A stretch of DNA of 64,000 nt from Carya illinoinensis (lineage: Eukaryota > Streptophyta > Magnoliopsida > Fagales > Juglandaceae). Position numbers and translations under genes: made by a program. Under the pieces are notes generated by a model. That model ran no database searches. It was not told where the DNA came from and saw only the letters and a program-made list of their open reading frames with translations. Position 1 is the stretch's first letter. Each line of letters begins with the position of its first letter. Location of the stretch: positions 21,283,501 to 21,347,500 of the forward strand of contig NC_056755.1 of the NCBI RefSeq assembly GCF_018687715.1, read 5' to 3'. This document shows, one piece after another, positions 21,765 through 32,260 of the stretch.

Positions 21765-23839
21765 TGTGATGACCCGCTTTCGCTTGTATTTTCGCTGAAA
21801 TGGTTGTTTTTATTTTAATTAATATATTAATTTATTTATTTTAATTTATTGCATTTTAAAATTAATTTTTAATTTAATTGATGTTGTGTTTTATTTCTTT
21901 TAGTTGTTTACGATTTTTAATCTCGTTGCGGCGGTTTAGTTTTGTTTTCCCGGAATGAGGATTAGACCTCATCTTCTTTTCCTACACCTCTTTTCCCTTT
22001 TTCCTTTTTCTTTTTCCTTTTTCTCTTTTTTCTTTTTTCTTCTTCTTTCCTTTTTTTTCTTTTTCTTTTTCTTTTTCTTCTTCTTCTCCTTCCTCCCGCG
22101 TCGGACGCGACTCTCTCTCTCTCTACCGCTTTCTCCGTCTGTTTCTCTCTCCGCCTAGAACCACCGCCGCCGGCCGCCGTGCGGCTCACCGCCCCCACTG
22201 GTCGACTCCTCTCCCTCCGGCGCACCTCACCACCAATTCCCAACCCCATCCGGCCGGCCGTTTGGCCGGAAAACCCCCTTAAAGCCTACACGATTTTTGC
22301 CTCGATCCGCCGCCGTCACTCCACCTCCGGCCACCATTTCTTCACCACTTCATCACCGGTCCCTTGCCATCCTAACCCACCTATTTTCGGCCTCCAACAA
22401 CCACCGGAACAGCTCCCACGAGCTAGCTTTCCTTTTTGGAAAATCCGGCCTCTCTCCGGCGTTTTCGCCACCACCCACGGCCAACCACCACTTCCAATAG
22501 CTTCACAATCATCCCTAGACCATTCCCTATCAATCCCAAGCCCTGGTTTGTCCCCGTTCAAAAGTGGGTATTTCACAACCCACGGCCACAGTGAATTTTC
22601 ACTGTAACGTTACTTTTTCTCTGCTGTTTGCAACGCCGAGTGTTTTCTAAAATTACCGTATAGCGCTGTAAGTATTTTCCAAACCCTATTTTCAGATTTA
22701 AATATACATTGCTCATTCAATTTATTTAATCTGCTGGTTGGTTGATTCCGGACTGAGTCCGAGGAGTTCGGGGGTTGGATGGATGGAGGACGGAGTTGCT
22801 TGTTTATTTGATTTATGTTGATTGATTATTTTTGTCCATTGATATGGCATTTACATGGTGCATGCATGTGTATTTTTGTTTAATTGTGAAAAGCCTGTTT
22901 ATTGGCGTAAGTGGACTTACGGGTGCGTGTGTATCACGACCCCAAGCCAGGATGGGGTATTATCTTGGTGGAGCTCCTCTGGTCACTCGGGAGCGGAATA
23001 GACTGAGTGATGTCCCCTGGGTTGTCCCTGGGCGACGACGGGAGCGGGGGCTAGGGGTTGCTTGGCTACGAACACGCCGGGCGCAAAACCGGGCATCGCC
23101 CTACGCACTGACTCCGTGGCCCTTCGCTGGTGAGGGCTACAGGATGCTTGGCTACGAACACGCGGGGCGTGGAACTGAGCATCGCTCGTTAGGTGTCACA
23201 TGCGTAGTGGTACTCTGCGGTGTGGCACTGGAGCCAGGGTGTGCGAATGACCCCTAGGGGAGGTCGTGGTGCATACGGATAATTATGGTTTTTGGTTTGA
23301 GACGGTTATAGAGGCCAAATGTGACTTTTGGCGTCGTTTTTTGGAAAAGATGTGTTTTTGGGCCAAATGGGATTTTTGGCGTGTGTGGAAAATTATGTTT
23401 TTTGGGATTTGTGCATTGGGCATGCTTCATGCATTTTGTTTGAGTTCTATGTCTTTTTATCTGGTAGTGTTTGGGTTTTACTTACCTGCGGTACCATTTT
23501 TGGTTCCGTAGCTTTCGGTGCAGGTTTTGAGGATGTGGAGGAGGAGGCTGAGCCCGAGGATGCGGCTCCGCCGGGTTGCTGATGTTATGCTTTGTTTTTG
23601 GTTTAAAACTATGTTAGTGTTTTGTAATATTTTATGTATGTTTTGAACAGCTTGTAATACGTTAAGAAAAATTCTGGTACTTAGTTATATGACTTTCGTT
23701 ATCCGCTGCGTATTTCTTCGTGCACATATGTTGCCTTTGCACACACTTGGCACCCGTCGTTAGGGTGGTGACCCGGGTTGTCACCATCCGGACGTCTCGA
23801 TTTCCCCGTGTCCGTGCGTGGGGATCTGGGGGCGTTATA
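21765..23839 (+). repeat. Chromovirus 3' LTR
   Basis: 2075 bp, TGTGATGACCCGC...GGCGTTATA. It is colinear with the 5' LTR throughout. The terminal CA has become TA (5' copy ends GTCACA, this one GTTATA), two C-to-T changes. TSD GAAGG follows. Confidence 0.93.
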
Positions 23840-23875
23840 GAAGGAAAATCATGTAATCTATTGGAGGCACGTTTA

Positions 23876-24153
23876 GGCCCTTTTGGATGTTAAGATGAGT
23901 TGAGTTCTTTATTAATAGTAATGAGTTGAGAAGGTAAAATGGATTTTGTGGGACTCACCTAAGATGAGTTTAGATATATTTAGATGTTAAGATAAGTTTA
24001 GATGTAATATTGAATTCGAAGAAGTCGTTGGTCCCATATGTAAAAAGGTTTTGAGTTTAGTGATTTGAGAGTTGAATATTTGGATGTTATACCTAGCTTA
24101 AAATTAGATTAAATCGAGTTAATCTCAATTTAGTCCAAGTTCCAAAAAGGGCT
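23876..24153. mobile_element. Tourist/Harbinger-like MITE (278 bp)
   Basis: Ends GGCCCTTTTGGA and (reversed) AGCCCTTTTTGGA, flanked by TTA on both sides (23873-23875 and 24154-24156). Non-coding. The 3-bp TTA duplication and G/C-rich terminus fit PIF/Harbinger derivatives. It sits 32 bp beyond the chromovirus. Confidence 0.75.
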
Positions 24154-24245
24154 TTAGCATGCACCCTAACACTGTCCATTTTAAAAACAATCAAATAGCC
24201 TTGAAAGCACACTCGAGTATAGTGCAAAATGACTAAGGTATCATT

Positions 24246-24465
24246 TGTTTGTTGATGAGATGAAATGAGATGAGTTGAGTTGAGATTAAAGTTAAAAGTT
24301 AAACAAAATATTTTTATAATATACTTTTTTAATGTTATTTTTGTTTTGAAATTTGAAAAAATTGAATTGTTTATTATAGTTTATATGGAAATTTTAGAAA
24401 ATTGTCATGATTAGATGAGATAAAATGAGATGAGTTGAAAGGAGTTGAAAAAACAAACAAGGGAA
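24246..24465. repeat. MITE-like repeat rich in GATGAGATGAG
   Basis: Bounded by TTGTTTGTT at the left and its inverse AACAAACAA at the right. Next to both ends are purine blocks (GATGAGATGAAATGAGATGAG; GATGAGATAAAATGAGATGAG), which are direct, not inverted. Non-coding, with an AT-rich middle. No TSD found. Confidence 0.5.
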
Positions 24466-24469
24466 AGGT

Positions 24470-24765
24470 GGCATTCTATTCCAACATTTGTCAAGCAGTA
24501 TGTTATTCTTGAGATGTCTTTGTAATTGATTATATGTAATGCTTATTTCCCTGAATGAAGTTGTTTCAATTATTAAAAAAATAATAAATAAAAAAATAAA
24601 TAAAATAAAATTAATGGTTTTCTATATATTTTTGTTATTAGAAAACAGAGAAAACCCCCAACTTGAAAGATTTTAATGGTGTCTGGAATATTTTGACTTG
24701 AAACAAAAAGATTTTGGGTAGGTTTCTTTAGTTATAAAGCATGGTTGCACTCACTGTCTGCCACC
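24470..24765. other. AT-rich spacer, nothing recognised
   Basis: Short A/T-rich sequence with an A-rich run near 24575-24610. No coding or terminal-repeat signal seen. Confidence 0.5.
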
Positions 24766-27700
24766 TTTTTTTTTTCTTTTTTCTAATCAAGCATGCATAT
24801 ATTAATAAAATATAACTTATTACAAACTATTTGGTGGGTCTTTTCCACTATCTAAAAGCAAAATACTATGAGAGATAAAATCTAATAGAATGCTACCAAA
24901 TAAAAAGTTCATAGCTGCCTATTGCGCAGCTGAGTGCGCAAGTCAATTTTGAGATCGATCTATCTTGTTGAAGCACCATTCAAAATGCAATTTTAGAATG
25001 TGCAATATCATCAGAGATTGTAGATATTTGCCAAATAACTTCTATTTTGAGATAGAGGAAATTACCAATTGGGAGTCTCCAACTAGGGAAGGGTGAGGAA
25101 TGTTGATGAATTCAGCCATTTTGATAGCCACTTTTGTTGCAAGAGGTTCAGCGATGACTAGAGTTGTAGTAGGGTGCTTCTCAGTCCAAACTTCAATAAC
25201 ATCTCCTTTTGAGTTTCTACAAATTGCCGCAGCCAAAGAGTAGGAGTTTCTAACTGCTGTATCAAAAGATATGCAAATGTGATTTGTTGGAGGATTTTTC
25301 ACTTTTTTCCAAGTTTGAAGATGGTATGTTCTTTCCAAGCCTGCAGATTTTCTTCATAAGAGAGATTTAGCTGAGAAGAGAGTTTTTGGAGCGAAAATCC
25401 ATTTTGGTTATGAACTGAGTCATTTCGAAGTCTCCAAATAAAATCTAAGATCAAGCCAGCGAAAATCTTGAAAGGATGCTCTTCTTGGGAGGTAAGTCCC
25501 AGTTTTTGAATGGGATATAAGATGAGTTGTATACAGTCTTTCATGGAATTTAATCAAGGAAGAGAGATTTAAAGGCCAGCTGCTCTAACTCCATAAAATC
25601 CTTGATACAGGACATTCTATGAAAAAGTGGAATAGAGTCTCTTCCATTCCCTCACAAAGCGGGCAATTTAGAGAAGATAATGTTGGGATAAATTGTTGAA
25701 GGCGATCTCTTGTTGGCAGAATATCCCATATTATTTTCCATAAAAGAAATTGTACCTATCATGGATTCTTAGCCTCCATATTTTCCACCACTGGATATCT
25801 TGAATAACTTCTCTGAGAGGATTAGTAATATTGGAAGCTAGATAGATCATGAGCAGTTTTGACTGAGAAAGTACCATTTTGTGTTTGAGTCCAGACAAGT
25901 TCATCCGAAGCTTGGCTTGAAAGAGGTATATTGATTTTGAGGATTTCATTGATAGTATCCCTTTGAAAAAGAGATAGTAGGATGGGTATATTCCAGAATC
26001 CAGTGGCTTGAGAAATCAATTCAGATACTTTCATAGTGTTTGAGAGATCCATCGTTTGATCTAGAGGGATAGGTTTGAAACCTTCCAAAGTTAGTATCCA
26101 AGGATCAAACCAAACTTTAACAGATAAGCCATTTGTGATTTTGAATCATTTACCTTTTTCCAGTAGGGGTCTTGTCTTGAGTAATCCTTTCCAGAATTGT
26201 GAGGCTGTGACTTTTGAGTTGGTATTTTCAAAGATGCTTAATTTCAGATATTTCTTCAATAATAGCTTCTGTCAGATACTATTGGGCTAAATGTTGAACA
26301 TTTCCAATCCAGTTTTTGCTATCAAAGCCATATTCATATTTTCTATCAGTCGTAAATCCAAACCTCCATCTTTTTTCGGTTGGCATATGGATTTCCAAGA
26401 TTTCAGATAAAGCTTGTGTCTTTGATTGTTTGATTTTCCCCACCAAAAATTTCTGAAACTGGTATTGAGTGACTTACAAATAGATTTTGGGAACATATGT
26501 ATGGACATCTGATATGTTGGAATAGAGCTTGCTACTAATCGAAGGAGCATAGTTCTTCTAGCTTGAGAGAGTATTTTTGATTTCCAGCCCTCTAGTTTAC
26601 TATTTATTTTTGCCAATGAATCTTTGTAATCTTCTTTTCTGTATCAGCCAAATGTGGTCTGCATTCCCAGGTATTTCATTTTTTAGGCCGATTCTTTATA
26701 CGGGAAATTTGACGAGATGATCTTTCTTGTCGCCTGGCTTGTATTTTGGGTAACAAAGATTGAGGACTTATTTTGATTGATTCTTTGGCCAGACCAATTT
26801 TGATATTTTTCTAGGGCTTTGTTGATAGCCATGATAGAGTTGCTTTTGACTTCCCAAAGATTATTACATCATCTGCAAAAAGAAGGTGAGAAATAGGTGG
26901 ACATTCTCTACTGATTTTGATACCTTCTAAATTCCGTGATGTTTCTGATTTCACCAAAAGCCTTGAAAGGACCTCCGTACATAGAATGAAGAGAAAAGGT
27001 GAAATAGGATCACTTTGCCGAAGTCCCCGTTGTGCTTTGAAAAAATCTTTTAGAGATCCATTGATAAGAATTGAGAATGAAGCCGTTATTATACACTCCT
27101 TGATGAGATTTATCCAAGTCGAGTTGAAGCCCAGGCATTTCATAACCGTAAATAGAAAATTCCATTCTATATAGTCAAAAGCTTTTTCCATATCAAGCTT
27201 CAAAGCCATCTACCCTTTTTTGCCTTTGTGGTGCTTTAAATGATGAAACATCTCATAAGCAATTATAGAATTTTCTTTTAAGTTACGCCCTGGAACAAAG
27301 GTTGTTTGGAAAGGGGATATGATACTTGGAAGTGATTTCTTTAAACGATTTGCCAAGATTTTTGTGATGACTTAGTAAATGACATTGGTTAGGCTTATGG
27401 GTCTATAGTTTTGTGGAGCATTTGGGTTTGCAATTTTTGGAATGAGAGCTATATGAGTGTGGTTTATCTGTTTCAGGAGTTTCCCACTTCAGAAAAAGTT
27501 TGGTACTACTGCAATCACATCAATTTTGATAATGTGCCAGTAATGTTTATAAAAAAAGCCCGTCATTCCATCAGGTCCTGGAGCCTTATTGTTTGGGATT
27601 TGCTTTATAACTCCAAGAATTTCAGCTTCCAAAGGTATGGCAACTAGGAATTCATTTTCATCGTTTGAGATCTGTCTTTGAAAAAGATTTTCAAGATATT

Positions 27701-28470
27701 CTGGGAAAGTAGGGTGTGTAGAGGTATAAATGGACTCAGAATAGTTAATGAAAATAGAATCAATAATATTCTGATCCATAGTCCAATTACCTGGGCTTAT
27801 CTTGATCGAGTCAATTCAATTTCTTCTGCAACGAATTGTAGTTGACATATGGTAGAATTTTGTATTTCGATCCGTGGTGGTGAGTCAAGTTATTCTTTAT
27901 TTTTGTCTCCACAAAATTTCTTCATTCTTGAGTTGCTCTTGAATTCTGAAGTGGAGATGTTTTTCTCTCTGTAGGCTCTCTTGATCTAGATTGTTATTTT
28001 GAAGATTGCTAAGCTCCATCTCAAGTTGTTGGATATTTGTTTGAATTTTTCCAAAATGATGTTTGTTCCAATGTTTAAGTGCCTTTTTTGCTTCCTTGAT
28101 TTTGTTGCAGAGTATGAATGTTGGATTCCCTTGTACTTGTAAGTTCCAAGCTTCTTGGATGATCATGTTGTTAAAGGGTTCTTAGTCCAAAATTCCTCAA
28201 ATTTGAAAAGTGAAGGATTTTTTGGTGTCTTCACAGTATGTAGTAATAGAGGATTATGGTTGGAGGCCACAGAGTTGATATGTTGGATAGTAGCATCCGG
28301 GAAAAGTTGACGCCATTTTGCATTTGCTATTCGTCGATCAAGCCTTTCTCTGATCAGCGTTCTTCCAATCTGTTATTTGTCCATGTGAAAGAGGGTCCCG
28401 AGAAACCAACATCAATAAGACCATGAGTATCCTTTAAGTTTTGTAAACCACCTATGGATTAAGTTTTGCC
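24766..28470 (-). mobile_element. 5'-truncated L1-type LINE
   Basis: The minus-strand element keeps the last part of the endonuclease, RT, zf-RVT and RNase H; ORF1 and most of the endonuclease are missing, as usual for incomplete reverse transcription. Its poly(A) appears on the plus strand as a T-rich run at 24766-24783. CTGCCA occurs beside the poly(A) (24758-24763) and near the 5' end (28474-28479) and may be part of a TSD. The reading frame is interrupted in several places. Confidence 0.8.
24900..28465 (-). pseudogene. LINE ORF2 fragment (endonuclease end, RT, zf-RVT, RNase H)
   Basis: Read from 28465 downward: endonuclease end with 'GFSGPSFTWTNN' near 28385; a linker rich in Lys/Glu/Leu (28166-27897); RT with 'NNKAPGPDGMTGFFYKHY' (near 27560), 'LKLDMEKAFDYIEW' (near 27180), 'QRGLRQSDPISPFLF' (near 27030, Gly of RQGDP replaced by Ser), and an intact FADD (HLLFADDVIIF, near 26870). 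Thumb section 26616-26287, zf-RVT region about 26090-25740, RNase H 25338-24920 ending in a damaged 'LAHSAAQ'-like motif. It is a different LINE copy from that at 1-12 kb. Several frameshifts and stops; not functional. Confidence 0.85.
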
Positions 28471-29079
28471 AACTGCCAACTGTATGTATTCTATCACGCG
28501 GACTTTTTTACGCACTACATGGCGTCACGAGACTTTTTTACCCCCAAAAAATCCTTGCTTTTATCCAAAGGGAAATGCCACTTTCGGTGAGAGTGATTAT
28601 CGGAAAAAAGCAATCAATTATTTTATTTTTTATATTTAATAGCCAAGGAAATATGTTTTAATTTTATGATTTTTTTAAAATTTTTAGGAATTTTAAAAAA
28701 AAAAATTTAAAATATTTGAATTAAAGCGAAAAAAAAAAAATACAACTTTGATGAAAATTCTCGGTGACTAGTGTAGGCAACGCGGGAGGGCCCAAGCTCC
28801 ATTTCTACTGCATTCAAAACCTGAAGTATGGCATCGTAACTCTGAAAAAAAAAATAAAAAAATAAAAAATAAAAAAGACAAGTAATTGACAGAGAAATGG
28901 AATAGACAACGCGGGAGGGATTTGGGAACTTATCAGACTTGGATGGGAACTTAAAAGGAGGACGCGTGCTAGGGTGGAGAATAAATAAGAGCAGCGACCA
29001 GGGCTTTCATAAGAGAGGTATTGGATTGAATATGGATACATTTTCCCTTTTTTATTACCGCCAAAAAAGAGGCTGGCTA
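28471..29079. other. Intergenic, repeat-like, no gene
   Basis: AT-rich with poly(A) stretches. A 13-bp direct repeat CAACGCGGGAGGG occurs at 28778-28790 and 28908-28920. A weak inverted pair (CACTTTCGGTGAGAG near 28571 and its rough inverse near 28750-28772) hints at another decayed MITE. Confidence 0.45.
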
Positions 29080-29298
29080 GATTCGGTTTGGCCATTAAAA
29101 TTTTTCTTCTCAAACATAAAATTATCATTTTATTATTATAATTTTTTCAAATCTCTATACAAAATATAATAAATAATTTAACTTTTTCTTAACTTTTTCA
29201 AATTCTAAAACAATAAAATTATTAAAATATAATATTTTAAAATTTCATCTTAAAACTTAAAATTCTCATATGAAAATTCTCAATGACCAAACCGAACC
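29080..29298. mobile_element. MITE (219 bp) with long terminal inverted repeats
   Basis: Left end GATTCGGTTTGGCCATTAAAA; the reverse of the right end is GGTTCGGTTTGGTCATTGAGA, and similarity extends about 30 bp. TA flanks each side (29078-29079, 29299-29300). AT-rich, non-coding. Confidence 0.75.
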
Positions 29299-29304
29299 TA
29301 AGAG

Positions 29305-29630
29305 CTTGTTTGCAAAAATATTTTGTTCCAAAATTTTAATCTCATCTCATCTTATCTCATTTTTGAATAGTACTCAAATACAAATATTTTTAAACGAATT
29401 ATTATAACTTTTTCAAACTTTTTTCAAATAAACTAAAAAACAATTCAATTTTTTCAAATTCTTAAAAAAAAAAAATTATTCTAACAATATTTTAATTTTA
29501 TAATATTTTTTATTCAATTTTTTCTCTCACATTTCTTAAAATCCCATAAAACATAACTCAACTCAAACTATTCTACTATTATTCACAAAATTCTTATCTC
29601 ATCTTACTTCCTAAGTTTGTCCTAAATGCC
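29305..29630. repeat. AT-rich MITE-like repeat
   Basis: Contains AATCTCATCTCATCTTATCTCA near 29338 and CTTATCTCATCTTACTTCC near 29595, the reverse-strand form of the GATGAG-rich repeats at 24.3 kb. No clear inverted termini or TSD. Confidence 0.45.
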
Positions 29631-29639
29631 CACTTTGTG

Positions 29640-30387
29640 AGCATGAGATGGGTTGTGTTGAACCAGACACCTTGAAATCCAGAGCACAAGCGTTTGATTT
29701 CAACAAAAATAGCACCTCAGGCTGACCAATCCGCTTTTTCTGAATTTAACATTGTCACAGTGTTTTGCGAATCACTCTCATCAATAATTCTTAGAAAGTC
29801 CATATGAGAGATAAATTGCATACACCTTAAAATTGCAAGAGCTTCCACTGTTTCAACATCACAAACACCAAGCACCCCCTTGCATACAGCATATAAAACA
29901 ACACCCCTTCATCCCTTAAAATGGCACCTACTCTCGACTTATTATTTAAATCAGGAGAAAGAGCTCCCATCCACATTTAACTTAACACTTGCCCAAGGAG
30001 GTTTTTCCCATAGGAGACACTGCTTTCTAGCTACTACTTGTCGGTGGGAATGGACCTGCTGAAAGCTTTTTAATAATTTAAATCCGTTTTGGACAGCAAT
30101 AGTAGGTGTAATATATTTATTTTGGAAAATAGACAAATTTCTTCTACACCATAAACTCTAGGCAATGGTAAAGAAGTCAAAAAAATTCACATTGACAACA
30201 TGCTGCTGCATAAAGATGATGAAGTTGTCAACACTTTGGCATGGATGAAACTCAATAAAAATGCGGGGATATCGCTTAGCCCATACCTCCTGAACTTGGT
30301 CACAAAGAAATATAGCCTGAAGGCAACTTTCAACCTATTTATAACATAATGGACAACTTTCATTTATCCCCAAATACCTTATTTTCA
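29640..30387 (-). pseudogene. LINE fragment: zf-RVT end and RNase H (piece 4 of 4)
   Basis: Read downward from 30387: 'SCPLCYK' (zf-RVT cysteines), 'FFTIA*SLWCRRN', then RNase H beginning 'WEKPPWASVKLNVDGSS' (near 30005) and continuing through 'VETVEALAILRCMQF' (near 29840) to about 29640. This is the downstream end of the LINE whose other pieces are at 31737-32016, 43961-44479 and 50151-50275. The break at 30387 is caused by the retroposon, whose 16-bp TSD repeats LINE sequence. Two or more stops. Confidence 0.8.
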
Positions 30388-30682
30388 TGTGTTTTGAAAT
30401 TGAGGATGGGCTACGAAGTCGAGTAGGTTAGAGAGAGAAGCTCTGCCCCCTCTCTAGAAACAAAACAAATCGTTTCCTCGCCGTTGAGGGAGGTGGGAGC
30501 CTCGGCTCCTCCCTCCCTCCCTCCCTCCTCCCTTTAGTTTTGTTCCTTTGTTTTTCTATTTTTTCCTGTTTCGTCTGTTGTCTTGGCTCGGTTTGGTTTT
30601 ATATCAGTCGGATCTTGCGTTTATGGTGGTTAGCTCTTCGCCCCTATTTTCAGTGCCTTCCTGGAGTGAGGATCACCGGTAA

Positions 30683-30833
30683 GGGCCCCGAGCAACCCTG
30701 CGAGGTGGCGCTTTGCAGAGGAGGCGTGCGGAGAGGGCGCAATAGCTCATGGCCTCTGTTTACAGCGCCATCCTGAATCGAGGAGGGCCCCGAGCAATCC
30801 TGTGAGGTGGCGCTTTGCAGAGGAGACGTACGA
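30683..30833 (+). repeat. Tandem duplication, ~47-bp conserved core, period ~104 bp
   Basis: GGCCCCGAGCAACCCTGCG... at 30683-30729 recurs at 30787-30833 with about five substitutions, including GAGGTGGCGCTTTGCAGAGG in both. Sequence before each copy is also similar (GCC(T/A)TCCTG). Confidence 0.8.
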
Positions 30834-31350
30834 CGAGGGCAAAATAGATAGGAGGATTTGGACGGGTGAGAAGCTAGCTACCCTTTCGTATTGACGCAAG
30901 GCTGACGGCGATGGGCTATGGTGAGGCGAGGATACGGCGGGGTGGCTCGACGGCAAGAGGCTTTGATACTCTGTTTCGCAACAGAGTGATGGGTTTCGTA
31001 AAACGATGAGGCTGCTGGTTTTCTCTATCTGGTTCTGTCCGACGGTTTTGAGGGGCTTATCTAGGCATCGGGGGTCTTCCCGTGCCTTATGGTGGTGATC
31101 GGCAGCAGCAGTTCACGCTGCACAGGAACAGAGAAGGAAGAAGGGGCGGCGGATGTAGCGAAGAAACCCTAGTCCGATCCTTAGGCGCCTCTTTTGTTAG
31201 CGGTTTGGGCCCCCACGAGGATGTTGGGTCAATGGCTTGGGCTGGGCTTTCTGTTTTGCACAGCCCTTTACTGTTTTTTGTTTTGTTGTTCTGTATTTGT
31301 TTTTATTATGATTTAGCTATTATAAATAAAATATTGCCTAGTGTCCCACT

Positions 31351-31526
31351 CCTTTTTAAAAGGAAGGTGGGTTTTGTCTTACTCCTCTTTTGGAGGAATG
31401 TAGGTGTTAGTATTCTTCCTCCTTAGGAGGAGAGAGTGTGGTTGTACTCCTCCTCCTTGGGAGGATGGAGCGTAGGTGTACTTCTCTTCTTCGGAAGAAA
31501 GGTCGTTTATCTCTGTTTTAACAGAG
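31351..31526 (+). repeat. Row of six short inverted repeats
   Basis: CCTTTTTAAAAGG 31351-31363, CTCCTCTTTTGGAGG 31382-31396, TCCTCCTTAGGAGGA 31417-31431, TCCTCCTTGGGAGGA 31451-31465, TTCTTCGGAAGAA 31487-31499, CTCTGTTTTAACAGAG 31511-31526. Each can form a stem of 5-7 bp with a tiny loop. Stem sequences differ while pairing is kept. Confidence 0.75.
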
Positions 31527-31736
31527 AGCTTTCTCTTTTGACTGCTGTCTAGAGAGGAGGTATAAAAGTTTTAGACAATGTCTGTGACAAAGAAATTTGT
31601 TGACGGAGAAGCTCCTGAGCAGATGCGTTAGTTGACTTATGGTCTGGTTCTCCAGTTTGTTAAGTCACAGTTGTAACTTCGTTTATGAATATATGCAGTG
31701 AAGCATTTCTTATAAAAAAAAAATACCTTCTTTTCA

Positions 31737-32016
31737 GTAACTGAGTTCTAGGTAGAATATCGTGGCATAATCTCCAAGCGAAGTTCTTTATTTTTCCCGG
31801 GGCGTGCATGTGCCATGTGGATCTCCACACCTTTTTAAATATGTTTTGAGAAAAACTATCTCCCGAGTTGAGTGAGAGAGTGTACTGTCATTCATATTTA
31901 AAGTATCATGTACAATCTGTTTTATCGAAGGAAACTATACAAAATAGAAAGAATGCTAGAATAAAGGAAAATACACATTAACCATATACAGCAAGACACA
32001 TTAACAATATACAGCA
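31737..32016 (-). pseudogene. LINE fragment: zf-RVT part (piece 3 of 4)
   Basis: Reads downward 'KVWRSTWHMHAPGKIKNFAWRL' then 'ILPRTQLLK', the usual zf-RVT section upstream of RNase H. It continues across the retroposon insertion into piece 4. From about 31880 to 32016 coding similarity is lost and a 23-bp tandem duplication occurs next to the CACTA element. Confidence 0.75.
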
Positions 32017-32018
32017 AG
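31973..32018. repeat. Two tandem copies of a 23-bp unit beside the CACTA left end
   Basis: ACACATTAACMATATACAGCAAG at 31973-31995 and 31996-32018, one mismatch. The AGA target duplication of the transposon lies at the end of the second copy. Confidence 0.8.
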
Positions 32019-32019
32019 A

Positions 32020-32260
32020 CACTACAACAAAATATGCTTTTTCCAGCGTTTTTTTAATTGCTACAAAAAAATTCGCTGCAGATGAGTATTATACCCAGCG
32101 ATTTTTACATCGCTCCAGATAAGCTTGCTATAATGGAAGGAAATGGAAACAAAATAAATTATACTTTTTATTGCAGCGATTATGTGGATAATAGCAGCAA
32201 CTATCGGCGCTGCTAATTAAAATTTTTTGTTGCAGCGCCTAGGAACGTTGGAACAAGTGA
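32020..32260 (+). repeat. CACTA left terminus and subterminal repeats
   Basis: The first ~28 bp form the terminal inverted repeat. The next ~220 bp carry scattered CAGCG/CGCTG motifs (for example TTCGCTGCAG, TTGCAGCGATT, CGGCGCTGC, TTGCAGCGCC), expected binding sites for the element's own DNA-binding protein. Confidence 0.8.

Larger units (their letters stand above)
14578..23839 (+). mobile_element. Ty3/Gypsy chromovirus (Tekay/Del-like), full length
   Basis: 9262 bp with TSD GAAGG on both sides (14573-14577 and 23840-23844). Long LTRs (2072 and 2075 bp), a tRNA-iMet primer site, gag, protease, RT, RNase H, integrase and a C-terminal chromodomain-like segment in Gypsy order, and a polypurine tract. 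The element also matches the solo LTR at 60038-62256. Sampled LTR blocks differ by only a few percent, so it is a fairly young insertion. The coding region has a few nonsense and frameshift changes and a probable intron at 18167-18262. Confidence 0.95.
30388..31720 (+). mobile_element. Poly(A) retroposon without coding capacity (about 1.33 kb)
   Basis: Flanked by a 16-bp duplication AAATACCTTMTTTTCA (30372-30387 and 31721-31736, one mismatch), and ending in poly(A), so it was inserted by LINE-type reverse transcription. The 5' part is GC-rich (30480-31250), resembling a transcribed leader, and has a ~104-bp tandem duplication. The 3' part holds a row of short hairpins (31351-31526) and ends AAGCATTTCTTAT-poly(A). 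The frames within it resemble no protein. It may be an internally deleted LINE or a non-autonomous partner of one. Confidence 0.75.

Noticed and set aside
28791..28907. Small retroposon between two copies of CAACGCGGGAGGG
   Set aside because: The direct repeat is clear, but the A-rich part is not adjacent to the second copy and no other hallmark is present.
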